Assembly (NCBI RefSeq): GCF_014203605.1
Contig: NZ_JACHJJ010000040.1
Span: 1-39,358, forward strand
From: Thiemannella venezuelensis
GTDB taxonomy: Bacteria > Actinomycetota > Actinomycetes > Streptosporangiales > Streptosporangiaceae
Length of the DNA stretch: 39,358 nucleotides
Direction: 5' to 3'
Part shown: positions 27,301-36,700 of the stretch, in pieces
How positions within the stretch are numbered: position 1 is the stretch's first letter
Layout: each line of letters starts with the position of its first letter
The notes under the pieces: generated by a model
What the model saw: the letters and a program-made list of their open reading frames with translations, nothing else
The model's database searches: none
What the model was told of the DNA's origin: nothing
Position numbers and translations under genes: made by a program

Positions 27301-30300
27301 GGCCACCGGTCGCGCCGCCGGTCGTGCCGCCGCGGCCGAGCAGGGCGGCCAGGTCCGCGCCGCCGCCCCGCTCTCCCGTGAGCAGGCCGGCCAGGTCCGG
27401 CAGGTCGTCGCCGAGCAGCGCCAGGCACTCGTCGAAGGCGGCGCGGAAGGCAGGTTCGTGGCGGTACAGGTCGCCGGCCAGGCCGGGGTACTGCTCGCCG
27501 ACGCCGTCGAAGAGGAAGGCGACCTGGCGCCCCTGGACGGTCTCGACCCGGCCCAGCAGGCCGGTCCGCTCGCCGAGCGCCTTCGCCGCCGCCGCGACGT
27601 CGCCGGCGACCAGGGCGCGGCGGTGCTCGAACGTCTTGCGCCCGGCCTGCAGCGTGTACGCCACGTCGGCCAGCCGCACGGCCGGTTCGGCGGCCAGGTG
27701 GCGGCCGAGCCGGTCGCAGGCCTGCTCCACGGCCTCGCCGTTGCGCGCGGAGACGGGCAGGACGTGGTGGCGGTGCGCGGCCGGCTCCGCGTCCTCCCTG
27801 ACGGGGGGCTGTTCGACGACCATGTGAACGTTCGTGCCGCCCATGCCGAGCGAGTTGAGCCCGGCGATGCGGGGGCGGCCGTCGCGGGTGCGCCAGGGGG
27901 ACAGCTCGGTGTTGACGTAGAACGGGCCGTCCTCGAAGTCGATCTCCGGGTTGGGGGTCGTGTAGTGGAGGCTGGGCGGGATCACGCCCTCCCGCAGCGC
28001 CAGCGACGTCTTGATCAGGCCGCTGGCCCCCGCCGCCCGGTCCAGGTGGCCCACGTTGGTCTTCACCGAGCCGATCGGGCAGTAGCCCTTCTCGCCCGTG
28101 GCGCCGAAGGCGCGGGCCAGCGCGGCCACCTCGATCGGGTCGCCCAGCTCGGTCGCGGTCCCGTGCGCCTCGACGTAGCTGATGTCGTCCCCGGTGACGC
28201 CCGCGTCGGCCATCGCGTCGGCGATCACCCTGGCCTGGCCCACGATGCTGGGGGCGGTGTAGCCCACCTTGAGCGCGCCGTCGTTGTTCATGGCCGAGCC
28301 GCGGATCACGGCCCAGATGTGGTCGCCGTCGCGGATCGCGTCCGGCAGCCGCTTGAGCAGCACCGCGGCCGCGCCGTCGCCGAACATGCTGCCCTTCGCC
28401 TGCGCGTCGAACGTGCGGACGTGGCCGTCGGGCGACTCCTGGCCGCCGGGGCCGTACAGGTGGCCGACCCGGTCCGGGACGCGGATGGAGACGCCGCCCG
28501 CCAGGGCCAGCTCGCACTCGCCGTTGCGCAGGCTCTGCACGGCCAGGTGCGCGGCCACCAGCGACGTGGAGCAGAACGTCTGGACGGCGACGCTGGGGCC
28601 GTACAGGCCGAACAGGTAGGAGACGGTGGTGGTCAGGGCGTCCTTGTCGTTGCCCATGATGACCTCGAAGTCGGTGAACTCCTGCTGGTCGCCCTCCAGG
28701 AGCCGGGCGGTCTGGCGGAGCAGGTACGTGCTGATGTTGGCGCCGCCGAACACGCCGACCCGGCCGCGGTGCTCGGGGGCGGCGTACCCGGCCTGCTCCA
28801 GGGCCTCCCAGCACACCTCCAGGAAGGCCCGCTGCTGCGGGTCGGTGATCGCGGCCATGCGGGGGCTCATGCCGAAGAACGCCGCGTCGAAGCCGGCCAC
28901 GTCGTCGAGCACGGGGCGGGCGGGCACGTACGCCGGGTCCCTGACCAGGTCGGGGGCCACCCCGGAGGCCAGCAGCTCCTCCTCGGTGAAGAAGCTGATC
29001 GACTCCACGCCGTCGCGCAGGTTCCGCCAGAACGCCTCCACGTCGGGGGCGCCGGGGAAGCGGCCCGCCATGCCGACGACCGCGATCCTGCGGTCCTCGC
29101 CCTCGGCGGTGGCCGGGGCCTGCTCCACGACCCGTACGGGGACGGGCGCGGGCTCCGAGCGTTCGCCGAGGACGGCGGCCAGGGTGTGCACGGTGGGCGC
29201 CTCGAACAGCGTCACGGTGGGCACCGCGACGCCGAACCGCTGCTTCACCAGCGCCAGCATCTGGAGCGCCACCAGCGAGTTGCCGCCGAGGTCGAAGAAG
29301 TTGTCCCGGGTGCCGACCGGCTCCACGCCGAGCACCTCGGACCAGAGGCCGGCCAGGTCGCGCTCGGCCTGCGTGAGGGGCGGCGTGTACGGCTGGGGGA
29401 GCTCGGGACGCGGGAACCGGTCCGCACGGGCCGGGACCGTCGCGGTCACCTTCCTCGGCAGCCGGTCGTCCAGGCCGCCGGCGGCCACCGTCAGCGCGGG
29501 GCGCGGGGCGGCGAGCACCCGGTCGAAGGCCTCCAGCGCCTCGGCGGCCGACATGGAGTGCGCGGCCATCGACGCGCCCAGGCCGCCCTCGATCCTGTCG
29601 AGCGTGACCGACCAGGTGTCCCAGCTCGCGGCGACCCAGGCGGGATTGCGGTGCGCGATCGCCGTGAGGGCGGCGTTGGCCGCGGCGTACGAGCCGAACG
29701 TGATGCCGCCGAGCAGAGCCGACGTGGAGGAGAACAGGACGCAGAAGCCGGGGGGCTCCTGGAGCCCGGCCAGCACCCGCTCCAGGACCAGGGCGCCGGT
29801 CACCTTGGCGGCGAAGTGCCTCTCCAGGGCGGCGGCGTCGAGGTCGCGGAGCGGGCGGAAGGTGTCCGGCGACGTCTCGGCGGCCATGTGGACGACGCCG
29901 CCCAGGGGGTGGCGGCCGTTCCCGGTGGCGTCGGCGACCATGCTGTGCATGGCGTCGGCGTCGGTCACGTCCACCTGCGGGGTGAGCACCTCGGCGCCGA
30001 GGCCGCGCAGGCGGGCGACCGCCCGGTGGCGGGGGTGCTCCGGGTCGGCCGGGAGACCGCGGCGGCTGGTGAGCACGATCCGGGCGGCTCCGGCCCTGAC
30101 CAGGTGCTCCGCCACGAGCAGGCCGACGTCGCCCAGGCCGCCGGTGATGAGGTACGTACGGCCTGCGGTGACGGCGGGGGTGTCCGCCGTCCCGGACCCG
30201 TGGGTGGTGTGGGTGCGGGTGAGGCGGGTGCCGGAGCGGTAGGCGACGAACGTGTCGGCGCCGCCGTGGTGGATCTCGGCGGCGAGTGCCCGGGCCGCCT

Positions 30301-33300
30301 CCTGCGGGGTCGAGTCGGGGGCGAGGTCGAGGGCGGCGCAGTCGAGGGTGAGGTACTCCTGGTTGGCGACCATGGGCAGGGTGGCCGCCGCGGCCTGGGC
30401 GGGGTCCGGGGTGTCGCCGTCGGCCACCGCCTGCCCGTTCCGGGTCGCGACCAGCACGCGGGTGTCGCCACCGCCCTCCTCGCCCCAGGCGTGCAGCAGC
30501 CGGGCCAGCGGGAGGACGGCGTCGCGCCCGTCAGCGTGCCGGTCGCCGGGCCCGCGGTCGAGCAGGCGCAGGTCCACCACGACGGCGGCGTCGCTCAGCC
30601 GCCGGGCCAGCGCCGCGTGGTCCTCCGCCGACTCCGGGTCGACGGCGTGGTCACCGGCCGGCGTCCCGGCGGAGGATCCGCCCGCCCGCACGGTCACGAC
30701 CTCGCTCCCGGCGGCCCGGAGCGCGCGGCCCACCGCCTCGGCGGTCTCGTCCCGCCCGGCCACCAGTACGCACCTCCCGGCCGGGGCGGCGCCGGGCGGC
30801 GCCGCGAGCGGCGCCGGCGTCCAGGCCGGGGCGAGAACACGCACATGCGCGGAGGACTGCTCAGCGGCCTGCGCGGAGGGGCCGCCCGCGACGGCCCGTG
30901 CCTGCGCGGAGGACCGGCCCGCGACGGGCATGGCGGGCGTGGCGGACGTCGCGGGCGCGGCGGGCGCGGGGGCGTCTATCCAGTAGCGGTCGCGCTGGAA
31001 GGGATAGGTGGGGAGCCCGACCTTGGCCACGGGGCGGTCCTGGCGGAAGCCTGGCCAGTCGAGCGGGGCGCCCGCCAGCCACAGCCGGCCCGCCGCCTCC
31101 GCGAGGACCTCCTGGGCGGGGCGGGGGTCGTCCGCGCCGGGGAGGGTGGGCACGATGAGGGGCCAGCGCTCGCGGGCGCAGTCGCGGTGGCCGCGGACCA
31201 TCGCGCCCAGCGACTGCCCTGGCCCGATCTCCAGCAGCGCGGCGTCGGCGTCGTGGCGCAGCAGCGTCGCCAGCACTCCGTCGAACTGGACGGGCGCGCA
31301 CATGTGCTCGGCCCAGTACGCCGGGTCCGTCACCTGCCCGGCCGCGGCCGGCTCCCCCGTGACGTTGGACACGTACGGCACCCGCGGCGCCTGGAGCGAG
31401 ACGTTGGCCGCGATCCACGCGGTGAGCCGCTCCCTGACCGGTTCCATCATGCGCGAGTGGAACGCGTGCGTCGTGGCGAGGGGACGGCACGGCACCCCGT
31501 CCGCCTCCAGCAGCTCGCGGGCGGCGCGCATGGCCGCCGGCTCACCGGACAGCACGGTGAGCCGCGGCCCGCTGACCGCGCCCACGTCGGCCCCCGTGAT
31601 CCCGGCCCGCCGCAGGCGGTCCACGAGGTCGGAGGCGGGCAGCGGGACCGCGCTCATCGCGCCCTCGGGCAGCTCGCCGATGAGGCGGGCCCGGTGGGTG
31701 ACGAGGGCGAGGGCGTCCCGCAGGGACAGCACGCCGGCGAGGGTGGCGGCGACGTACTCGCCGAGGCTGTACCCGGCCAGCGCCGCGGGCCGGACGCCCC
31801 ACGAGAGCACGAGCCCGGCCAGGGCGTACTCGACCGCGAACAGCGCGGGCTGCAGCACCTCGGTCGGGGTCGCGCCGGAGGAGGCGGCGCGGCCGAGGAG
31901 GCGGCCGAGCGCGTCGCCGTCGCCGCCCCGGCGCGGGCCGAGCATCTCGGCGAGCGGGTCGGTGCCGCCCATGAGCCCGCGCAGCACGGCCCGGCACTCG
32001 TCCAGCAGGTCGCGGAAGACCGGTTCGGTGCGGTACAGGTCGGCCGCCATGCCCGGGTACTGCTCGCCGGTCCCGGCGATGAGGAAGGCCACGGGCCGGT
32101 CGTCTCGGCTCTCGGAGCGGCCCATGACGCCGGCCGGCTCGCGCAGCGCGGCGGCGGCCTCCTCCGCGGAGGAGGCGACGAGCATGCGGCGGTGGGCGAA
32201 CACCCGGCGGCCGGTCTGGAGGGTGTGGGCCACGTCGTCCAGCCGGTGCCCGCGCCCGTCCCCGGCCAGGTGGGCGGCCAGGCCGGCGGTCATGGCGTCG
32301 GCCGCCTCGGCGGTGCGGGCGGACCAGATGAGCAGCTCCGGACGGGGCGGCTCCGCGGTCCTGGGCACCAGCGGCGCCTCCTCCAGCACGACGTGCGCGT
32401 TGGTGCCGCCGATGCCGAACGCGCTCACCCCGGCCCGCCGGATCCGGTCGGCCTCGCGCGGCCAGGGACGCAGGGCGGTGACCACGTCCAGCGCGGCCTC
32501 GCCGCCGGCGAGCTGCGGATTCGGCTCGGACAGGTGGAGCGTGGGCGGGATCTCGTCGTGGCGGAGCGCCAGCGCGGCCTTGATCAGGTTCGTGACCCCG
32601 GCGGCCCGGTCGAGGTGGCCCACGTTCGTCTTGACGGACCCGATCAGCAGCGACCGGCCGCGGAACACCTGCTGGAGCGCGGCCAGCTCGGCGGCGTCGC
32701 CGAGCGCGGTGCCGGTGCCGTGCGCCTCCACGTAGTCGATGTCGGCGGGCGTGAGGTCGGCGGCGGCCAGCGCCTCGGCCATGACGGCGGCCTGGCCGTG
32801 CACGCCCGGCGCGGTGAAGCCGACCTTGCGCCCGGCGTCGTTGTTGACCGCCCAGCCGCGGATGACGGCGTAGATCTGGTCGCCGTCGGCGAGCGCGTCC
32901 TCCAGCCGCCGCAGCGCGACCACGCCGACGCCGCTGCCCAGCGGCGCGCCGAGCCCGCCGGCGTCGAACGCGCGGCACTCGCCGTCGGGCGGTGCGATGC
33001 CGCCCTGCTGGTACAGGTAGCCCACCCGGTGCGGCACGTTGACCGCGACGCCGCCGGCCAGCGCCAGGTCGCACTCGAACCCGGCCAGGCTCGTGGCCGC
33101 CGCGCACACCGCGACGAGCGAGGTCGAGCAGTAGCTCTGCACCCCGTACGCCGGCCCGGACAGGCCGAGCGCGTGGGCGACCCGCGTGGTGAGGGAGTCC
33201 TTGTCGTTGGCCAGGCCGAGCGCCAGGTCGCCCATGACCGCGCCGATGCCGCTGGGGATGAGGTTGTTCTGCATGTACGAGCTGTGCGCGCACCCGCCGA

Positions 33301-33709
33301 ACACCCCGATCGCGCCCTCGAACCTCCCGGGGTCGCAGCCCGCGTCCTCCAGCGCCGCCCAGCCGTGCTCCAGGAACAGCCGGTGCTGCGGGTCGAGGAT
33401 CTGCGCCTCCTTGGGGCCGAACCCGAAGAACGCCGCGTCGAACAGCTCCACGCCGTCGATGACCGGGGCGGCCTTGACGTACGCGGGATCGGAGAGCATG
33501 TCCTCGGGCACCCCGGCGGCGCGCAGTTCGTCGTCGGTGAAACGGGTGATCCCGGACCGCCCGGCCCGGATGACCGACCAGAGCTCGGCGACGTCGGACG
33601 CGCCGGGGAAGCGGCCGGACATCCCGACGATCGCGATGTCGGTGCCCGGGCTTTCGATGTCGTCGTTCACGTCTCGCGTCCTCTTCTCCGTTGCTCGAAC
33701 GGTGGTCAT
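24356..33709 (-). CDS. Type I PKS-C, two modules: (KS-AT-KR-ACP)x2
   Basis: About 3117 residues. Module 1: KS Cys194 in [13 protein letters not shown] Ser648 in GYSLGEYV and HAFH 748-751; KR with TGGLGDVG near 1186 and Tyr1341 in FGSYAAANAAL; ACP Ser1478 in DLGGNSLVAL. Module 2: KS from about 1540, Cys1713 in [13 protein letters not shown] Ser2176 in GYSLGEYV and HAFH 2275-2278; KR with TGGLGGIA (last Gly replaced by Ala2727) and Tyr2878 in VDYCAANAF; ACP Ser3035 in ELGGNSLLGV. There is no DH, ER, MT or TE. The linker after the first AT is Ala/Pro/Ser-rich. Module 1 pairs in sequence with PKS-B, and module 2 with PKS-A. The start is ATG 33709 (ATGA overlap with PKS-D) or GTG 33670, which has a better ribosome site. 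There is no coiled-coil docking region at the N-terminus. Confidence 0.93.
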   Translation of the reverse strand: MTTVRATEKRTRDVNDDIESPGTDIAIVGMSGRFPGASDVAELWSVIRAGRSGITRFTDDELRAAGVPEDMLSDPAYVKAAPVIDGVELFDAAFFGFGPKEAQILDPQHRLFLEHGWAALEDAGCDPGRFEGAIGVFGGCAHSSYMQNNLIPSGIGAVMGDLALGLANDKDSLTTRVAHALGLSGPAYGVQSYCSTSLVAVCAAATSLAGFECDLALAGGVAVNVPHRVGYLYQQGGIAPPDGECRAFDAGGLGAPLGSGVGVVALRRLEDALADGDQIYAVIRGWAVNNDAGRKVGFTAPGVHGQAAVMAEALAAADLTPADIDYVEAHGTGTALGDAAELAALQQVFRGRSLLIGSVKTNVGHLDRAAGVTNLIKAALALRHDEIPPTLHLSEPNPQLAGGEAALDVVTALRPWPREADRIRRAGVSAFGIGGTNAHVVLEEAPLVPRTAEPPRPELLIWSARTAEAADAMTAGLAAHLAGDGRGHRLDDVAHTLQTGRRVFAHRRMLVASSAEEAAAALREPAGVMGRSESRDDRPVAFLIAGTGEQYPGMAADLYRTEPVFRDLLDECRAVLRGLMGGTDPLAEMLGPRRGGDGDALGRLLGRAASSGATPTEVLQPALFAVEYALAGLVLSWGVRPAALAGYSLGEYVAATLAGVLSLRDALALVTHRARLIGELPEGAMSAVPLPASDLVDRLRRAGITGADVGAVSGPRLTVLSGEPAAMRAARELLEADGVPCRPLATTHAFHSRMMEPVRERLTAWIAANVSLQAPRVPYVSNVTGEPAAAGQVTDPAYWAEHMCAPVQFDGVLATLLRHDADAALLEIGPGQSLGAMVRGHRDCARERWPLIVPTLPGADDPRPAQEVLAEAAGRLWLAGAPLDWPGFRQDRPVAKVGLPTYPFQRDRYWIDAPAPAAPATSATPAMPVAGRSSAQARAVAGGPSAQAAEQSSAHVRVLAPAWTPAPLAAPPGAAPAGRCVLVAGRDETAEAVGRALRAAGSEVVTVRAGGSSAGTPAGDHAVDPESAEDHAALARRLSDAAVVVDLRLLDRGPGDRHADGRDAVLPLARLLHAWGEEGGGDTRVLVATRNGQAVADGDTPDPAQAAAATLPMVANQEYLTLDCAALDLAPDSTPQEAARALAAEIHHGGADTFVAYRSGTRLTRTHTTHGSGTADTPAVTAGRTYLITGGLGDVGLLVAEHLVRAGAARIVLTSRRGLPADPEHPRHRAVARLRGLGAEVLTPQVDVTDADAMHSMVADATGNGRHPLGGVVHMAAETSPDTFRPLRDLDAAALERHFAAKVTGALVLERVLAGLQEPPGFCVLFSSTSALLGGITFGSYAAANAALTAIAHRNPAWVAASWDTWSVTLDRIEGGLGASMAAHSMSAAEALEAFDRVLAAPRPALTVAAGGLDDRLPRKVTATVPARADRFPRPELPQPYTPPLTQAERDLAGLWSEVLGVEPVGTRDNFFDLGGNSLVALQMLALVKQRFGVAVPTVTLFEAPTVHTLAAVLGERSEPAPVPVRVVEQAPATAEGEDRRIAVVGMAGRFPGAPDVEAFWRNLRDGVESISFFTEEELLASGVAPDLVRDPAYVPARPVLDDVAGFDAAFFGMSPRMAAITDPQQRAFLEVCWEALEQAGYAAPEHRGRVGVFGGANISTYLLRQTARLLEGDQQEFTDFEVIMGNDKDALTTTVSYLFGLYGPSVAVQTFCSTSLVAAHLAVQSLRNGECELALAGGVSIRVPDRVGHLYGPGGQESPDGHVRTFDAQAKGSMFGDGAAAVLLKRLPDAIRDGDHIWAVIRGSAMNNDGALKVGYTAPSIVGQARVIADAMADAGVTGDDISYVEAHGTATELGDPIEVAALARAFGATGEKGYCPIGSVKTNVGHLDRAAGASGLIKTSLALREGVIPPSLHYTTPNPEIDFEDGPFYVNTELSPWRTRDGRPRIAGLNSLGMGGTNVHMVVEQPPVREDAEPAAHRHHVLPVSARNGEAVEQACDRLGRHLAAEPAVRLADVAYTLQAGRKTFEHRRALVAGDVAAAAKALGERTGLLGRVETVQGRQVAFLFDGVGEQYPGLAGDLYRHEPAFRAAFDECLALLGDDLPDLAGLLTGERGGGADLAALLGRGGTTGGATGGRAAALERTEVVQPALFAVEYALARTLIAWGVTPRLMLGYSLGEYVAATLAGVLSLEDALALVAHRAGLIAGLPAGGMLAVSLPADRLRRRFRLDERGLDVAAVNGPQVTVVAGPGEAVTRLAADLRAAEVPCRPLETTHAFHSRMLEPLSDELTRWVADNVRLNAPRLPYISNVTGEVADAALVCDPGYWARHMCATVRFADGVGKVLADPELAVVEIGPGQSLGALVRGAGCPPERWPLITHTLPAASDARPGDLALADCLARLWLCGVTVDWDAYHGRTPANGGAQDAGRAGESALWTAEAVPGRIPLPAYPFQRQRHWIEPPAPRRPAIGAAAEPDDIFDAITSLPRLPEDHWLHLPVWRQSAPPAPAADGPASWLVLTREGLADTVAESLRATGATVTLARPGDAYTATPDGDHTVRPGNVADLRALLRDLKAAGRPLDRVLHLWALEPGEDTTARGLHTLVALARAAGEAGVAAWSLDVAVSGTQQVIGDEVTHPEGATLTGPCLVIPLEYPGVTTRLIDLPGAPAPGDLAALAAELARPQADRTVALRNGRRWLPDYERLPADPRDAPFRDEGVYLITGGLGGIALGLAEHLAREHRAKLVLLARTGLPPADGDHDETAKRRAAQVRDLVELGAEVEIVVGDVADAADARRAVDAALTRFGALHGVLHAAGVPGMGLMQFKRPEELDAVLAPKIDGTLALAEALRIGGPDEVELDFLVLFSSITSATGGGPGQVDYCAANAFLDGYACKLAATGRRVVAVDWGEWTWNAWEAGLAGYEEELRDFFRRNRARVGIGFADGWRSLRRALASGEPRVVVSTQDYPTLVRGSSRFTLEAVTSPDMGGGDLHPRPELVTSYQEPTGPTEEKVAAIWRESLRLDRVGALDNFFELGGNSLLGVAIVAAVRRAFDLDELPPHILYEAPTVAALSRIVEAPASGTAPAQADAEGSHVRAQLRRSGLEASAARRRARQPQETHT
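27156..27187. repeat. Repeated AT-domain DNA block, copy 1
   Basis: A 32-base stretch encoding the GYSLGEYVAATLA region of the second AT of PKS-C is repeated without a mismatch at 31740-31771 in the first AT. About 27 of its bases also occur in PKS-D near 36508-36534. These are homologous module repeats, not a mobile element. Confidence 0.8.
31740..31771. repeat. Repeated AT-domain DNA block, copy 2
   Basis: The second exact copy of the 32-base block, same orientation, 4584 bases from the first copy. That is about one module length, so recombination between copies would remove or add one module. Confidence 0.8.
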
Positions 33710-36700
33710 TTCCGGGAGCCGGACCTCGCCCGGCGGCGCCGCTGTCCCCGTGCCGAACCGGCGGTGAGCGCCTCCTGCGCGGCGGCGCCGTCGTCGTGCA
33801 GGGCCGCGGCGAACGCGGCCACGGTCGGGTGCTCGAACAGCACCGCGGGCGGGACGGAGCGGCCGAGCTGCTTCTCCACGGCCATCACCATCGCCATGCC
33901 GAGCAGCGAGTTGCCGCCGAGGTCGAAGAACGGGTCGTGGACGCCGACCCGGTCGATGCCGAGGTAGGCGCCCCACAGCTCGGCGATCTCGGCCTCGGCG
34001 TCGGTCCTGGGCGGCGCGTAGTCGGTGCGGAGCTGCGGGCGCGGGAAGCGTTCGCCCTGGGGCACGGCGGCCGCGGACCCGACCAGGTCGTCCAGGTCCA
34101 GCATGGACGTCCAGGCGCGCAGCACCTCGCGCAGCGGCTGCCGGACGGCCATGACGCCGCCGTGGCCGCCGGCCAGGATGCGGTCCAGGAACGCGCAGCC
34201 GGCGTCGTCGGGGAAGCCGTACCGCGCGCGGTAGTCGGCCACCCGGCCGGCCAGGCCGCCGCCCGCCGTCCTGAGGCCTTCCGACTGCCACACGTCGTGC
34301 CGCCAGGGTCCCCAGGCCACCGAGACGACGCGGGTGGAGGGGGCGGCGGCGGCCAGCGCCTGGCCGTACGCGTCGAGGACGGTGTTGGCGGCGCAGTAGT
34401 CGGCCTCGCCGACGCCGCCGAACGCGGTGACGGCCGAGGAGTAGAGCACCAGGACCTCGGGGCGGTCCTCTGCGGGGGTGCCGGGGCCGACCAGCTCGGC
34501 CAGCGGTCCCATGGCCAGCACCTTGGGGGCCAGCACGCGCCGCGCCTCCTCCGGGGTGCGGCGCCGTACCATCCCGCCCGCCGGGAGCCCGGCGGCGTGG
34601 ACCACGCCGTGGAGGCGGCCGAAGTGCTCGCGTGCGCGCCGCAGGGCGTCCCGGAGCTGCCCGGGCACCCCCGTGTCGGCCGTGAGGAGCAGCACCTCGA
34701 CGCCCAGGGCCTCGAGCTCGGCGACGTCCCGCAGCGTCCTGGCCGCCCTGTCCTCGCCGCCCCTGTCCTCGCCGCCCCGGGGTGCGCCGTCGCGGGAGGC
34801 CCCTGCCGCCTTCTCGTCGCCGAGCGGGGCGCCGGCGCGGGACAGCGGGGTGCGGCCGACCAGCGCCAGGCGGCGGACGCCCGCGCGGGCCAGGTACCGG
34901 GCGAGGGCCATGCCGAGGCCGCGGGTGCCGCCGGTGATGAGGTAGGCGCCGTCCGCGCGCCAGGGCTGCGGCGGTTCCGGCTGGTCGGGGACCTGGATCC
35001 AGTGGCGGACCCAGCGGCGGCCGCGGCGCCAGCCGGTCAGGGGGTCGGCCGCCTCGGGGGAGCCGTCCTCCTCCGGCGGCGTGAGGAGCTCGCGGGCGAG
35101 CTGGGCGGCCACGGCCGTGGCGGGCGAGCCCTCCTCGGCGTCCAGGTCCACGCCGCTCCAGGTCAGGCCGGCGTACTCGTGGCGGGCGGCCCGGCCGAGC
35201 CCGTGGGCGAGCGACCGGTGGGGGGCCGGCACGTCGCCGCCGAGGATCTCGGTGGCGCCCCGGCTCACGGTGAGCAGGCGTCCCGGCCGGTCGCCCAGCG
35301 CGTGCAGCGCCAGCAGGAGGCTGTCGAAGCCGTGCCCGACGGCCTCCCGCAACTCCTCGTCGCCGGGCAGTCCCGCGGCGGCGGCCAGGCTCCACAGGTG
35401 GGCCACGTGCACGGGGCCGGGGGGAAGCCCGGCGAACGCCTCCGCGTACTGCTCGGGCGCGGCCGGGTCGATGGTGAGGCGGCGGCCCTCGCGACGCGGT
35501 CCCGCGCCCGCCACCACCTCCACCACCGGGGTCCCGGAGGCGGCGGCCAGGTCGGCGAGCGCCGATCCGACGCCCTCGGGGTCGGCGAGGACGACGAGCG
35601 GGCCGGGGAGCGCGAGCGCGGCGGGGAGCGCGCCGGCGGCCGGGTCGCGCCGCCACGCGGGCACGAAGGCGTAGTCGCCGATCTCGGCGTCCCCCGGCCG
35701 TCCCGCCTCGGAGGCCTGAGGGGTCGTCCGGGGCCGCCGGGCGGTGGGCTCCGGCCAGAAACGGGTGCGCTGGAACGGGTACGCCGGCAGGCTCAGCACG
35801 CGGCCGCCGCCCGGGTGGACGTGCTCCCAGCTCACCCCGGCGCCCAGCTCCCACAGCGCACCGCAGGTGCTCAGCAGGTCGGCGTGGGCGTCGCGCGGCC
35901 CGGTGGTCGTCCAGTACGGCGGCAGCGTCCCGAGCACGGCGGCCGTACCGCCGGTCATGGTCTGGCGCACCAGGCCGCCGAGGGTCTGCCCGGGGCCCAG
36001 CTCGACGAACGCGGTCACGTCCTGCTCCAGGCAGTGGCGCACGCCGTCGGCGAAGCGGACCGTGCCGACGAGCTGGTCCGCCCAGTAGGAGGTGCCGGTG
36101 GCCTGCTCGGCGGTGAGCGGACGGCCGGTCAGGTTGGACACGACGGTGACGGCGGGGGCGTTCCGCCGGACCGTCTCCAGTACCGCGACCAGCTTCTCCC
36201 TGGCCGGTTGGAGCAGTGAGGAGTGGAAGGCGTGGGCCGAGCGCAGCGGGCGGCAGGCCAGGCCCCGGCCGGTCAGCACGGCGGCCGCCTGCTCGATCTC
36301 CGCGGGCGGGCCGCTGAGCACGGTCATGGACGGGCCGTTGAGCGCGGCCACGTCGACCTCCACCCCTTCGGCGGAGAGGGCGGCGCGGACGGGGGTCTCG
36401 GGGGCGGCCACCGCGACCATGCGGCCGGCGGGGGCCGCGCTGATGAGGTGCGCCCGTTCGATCACGACGTGCAGGGCGTCCTCCAGGGAGAACACCCCGG
36501 CCAGGCAGGCGGCGACGTACTCGCCGAGGCTGTAGCCGACGAGCAGGTCGGGGGTGATGCCCCAGTGGCGGAGCAGGCGGGCCAGCGCGTACTCGACCGT
36601 GAAGAGGAAGGGGTGCGCCACCGGGGCGTGGCCGAGCGGGTCGCCGGCGTGGTCGTGGCCGTCGTCCCTGCCCAGCATGGCGGCCAGGTCGGCGGGCGGG

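Noticed and set aside
24362-33967. Open plus-strand frame of about 3200 codons opposite PKS-C
   Set aside because: It is the antisense shadow of a high-GC gene: composition is Gly/Arg/Ala/Val-rich, no domain appears, and the opposite strand encodes complete KS, AT, KR and ACP motifs.
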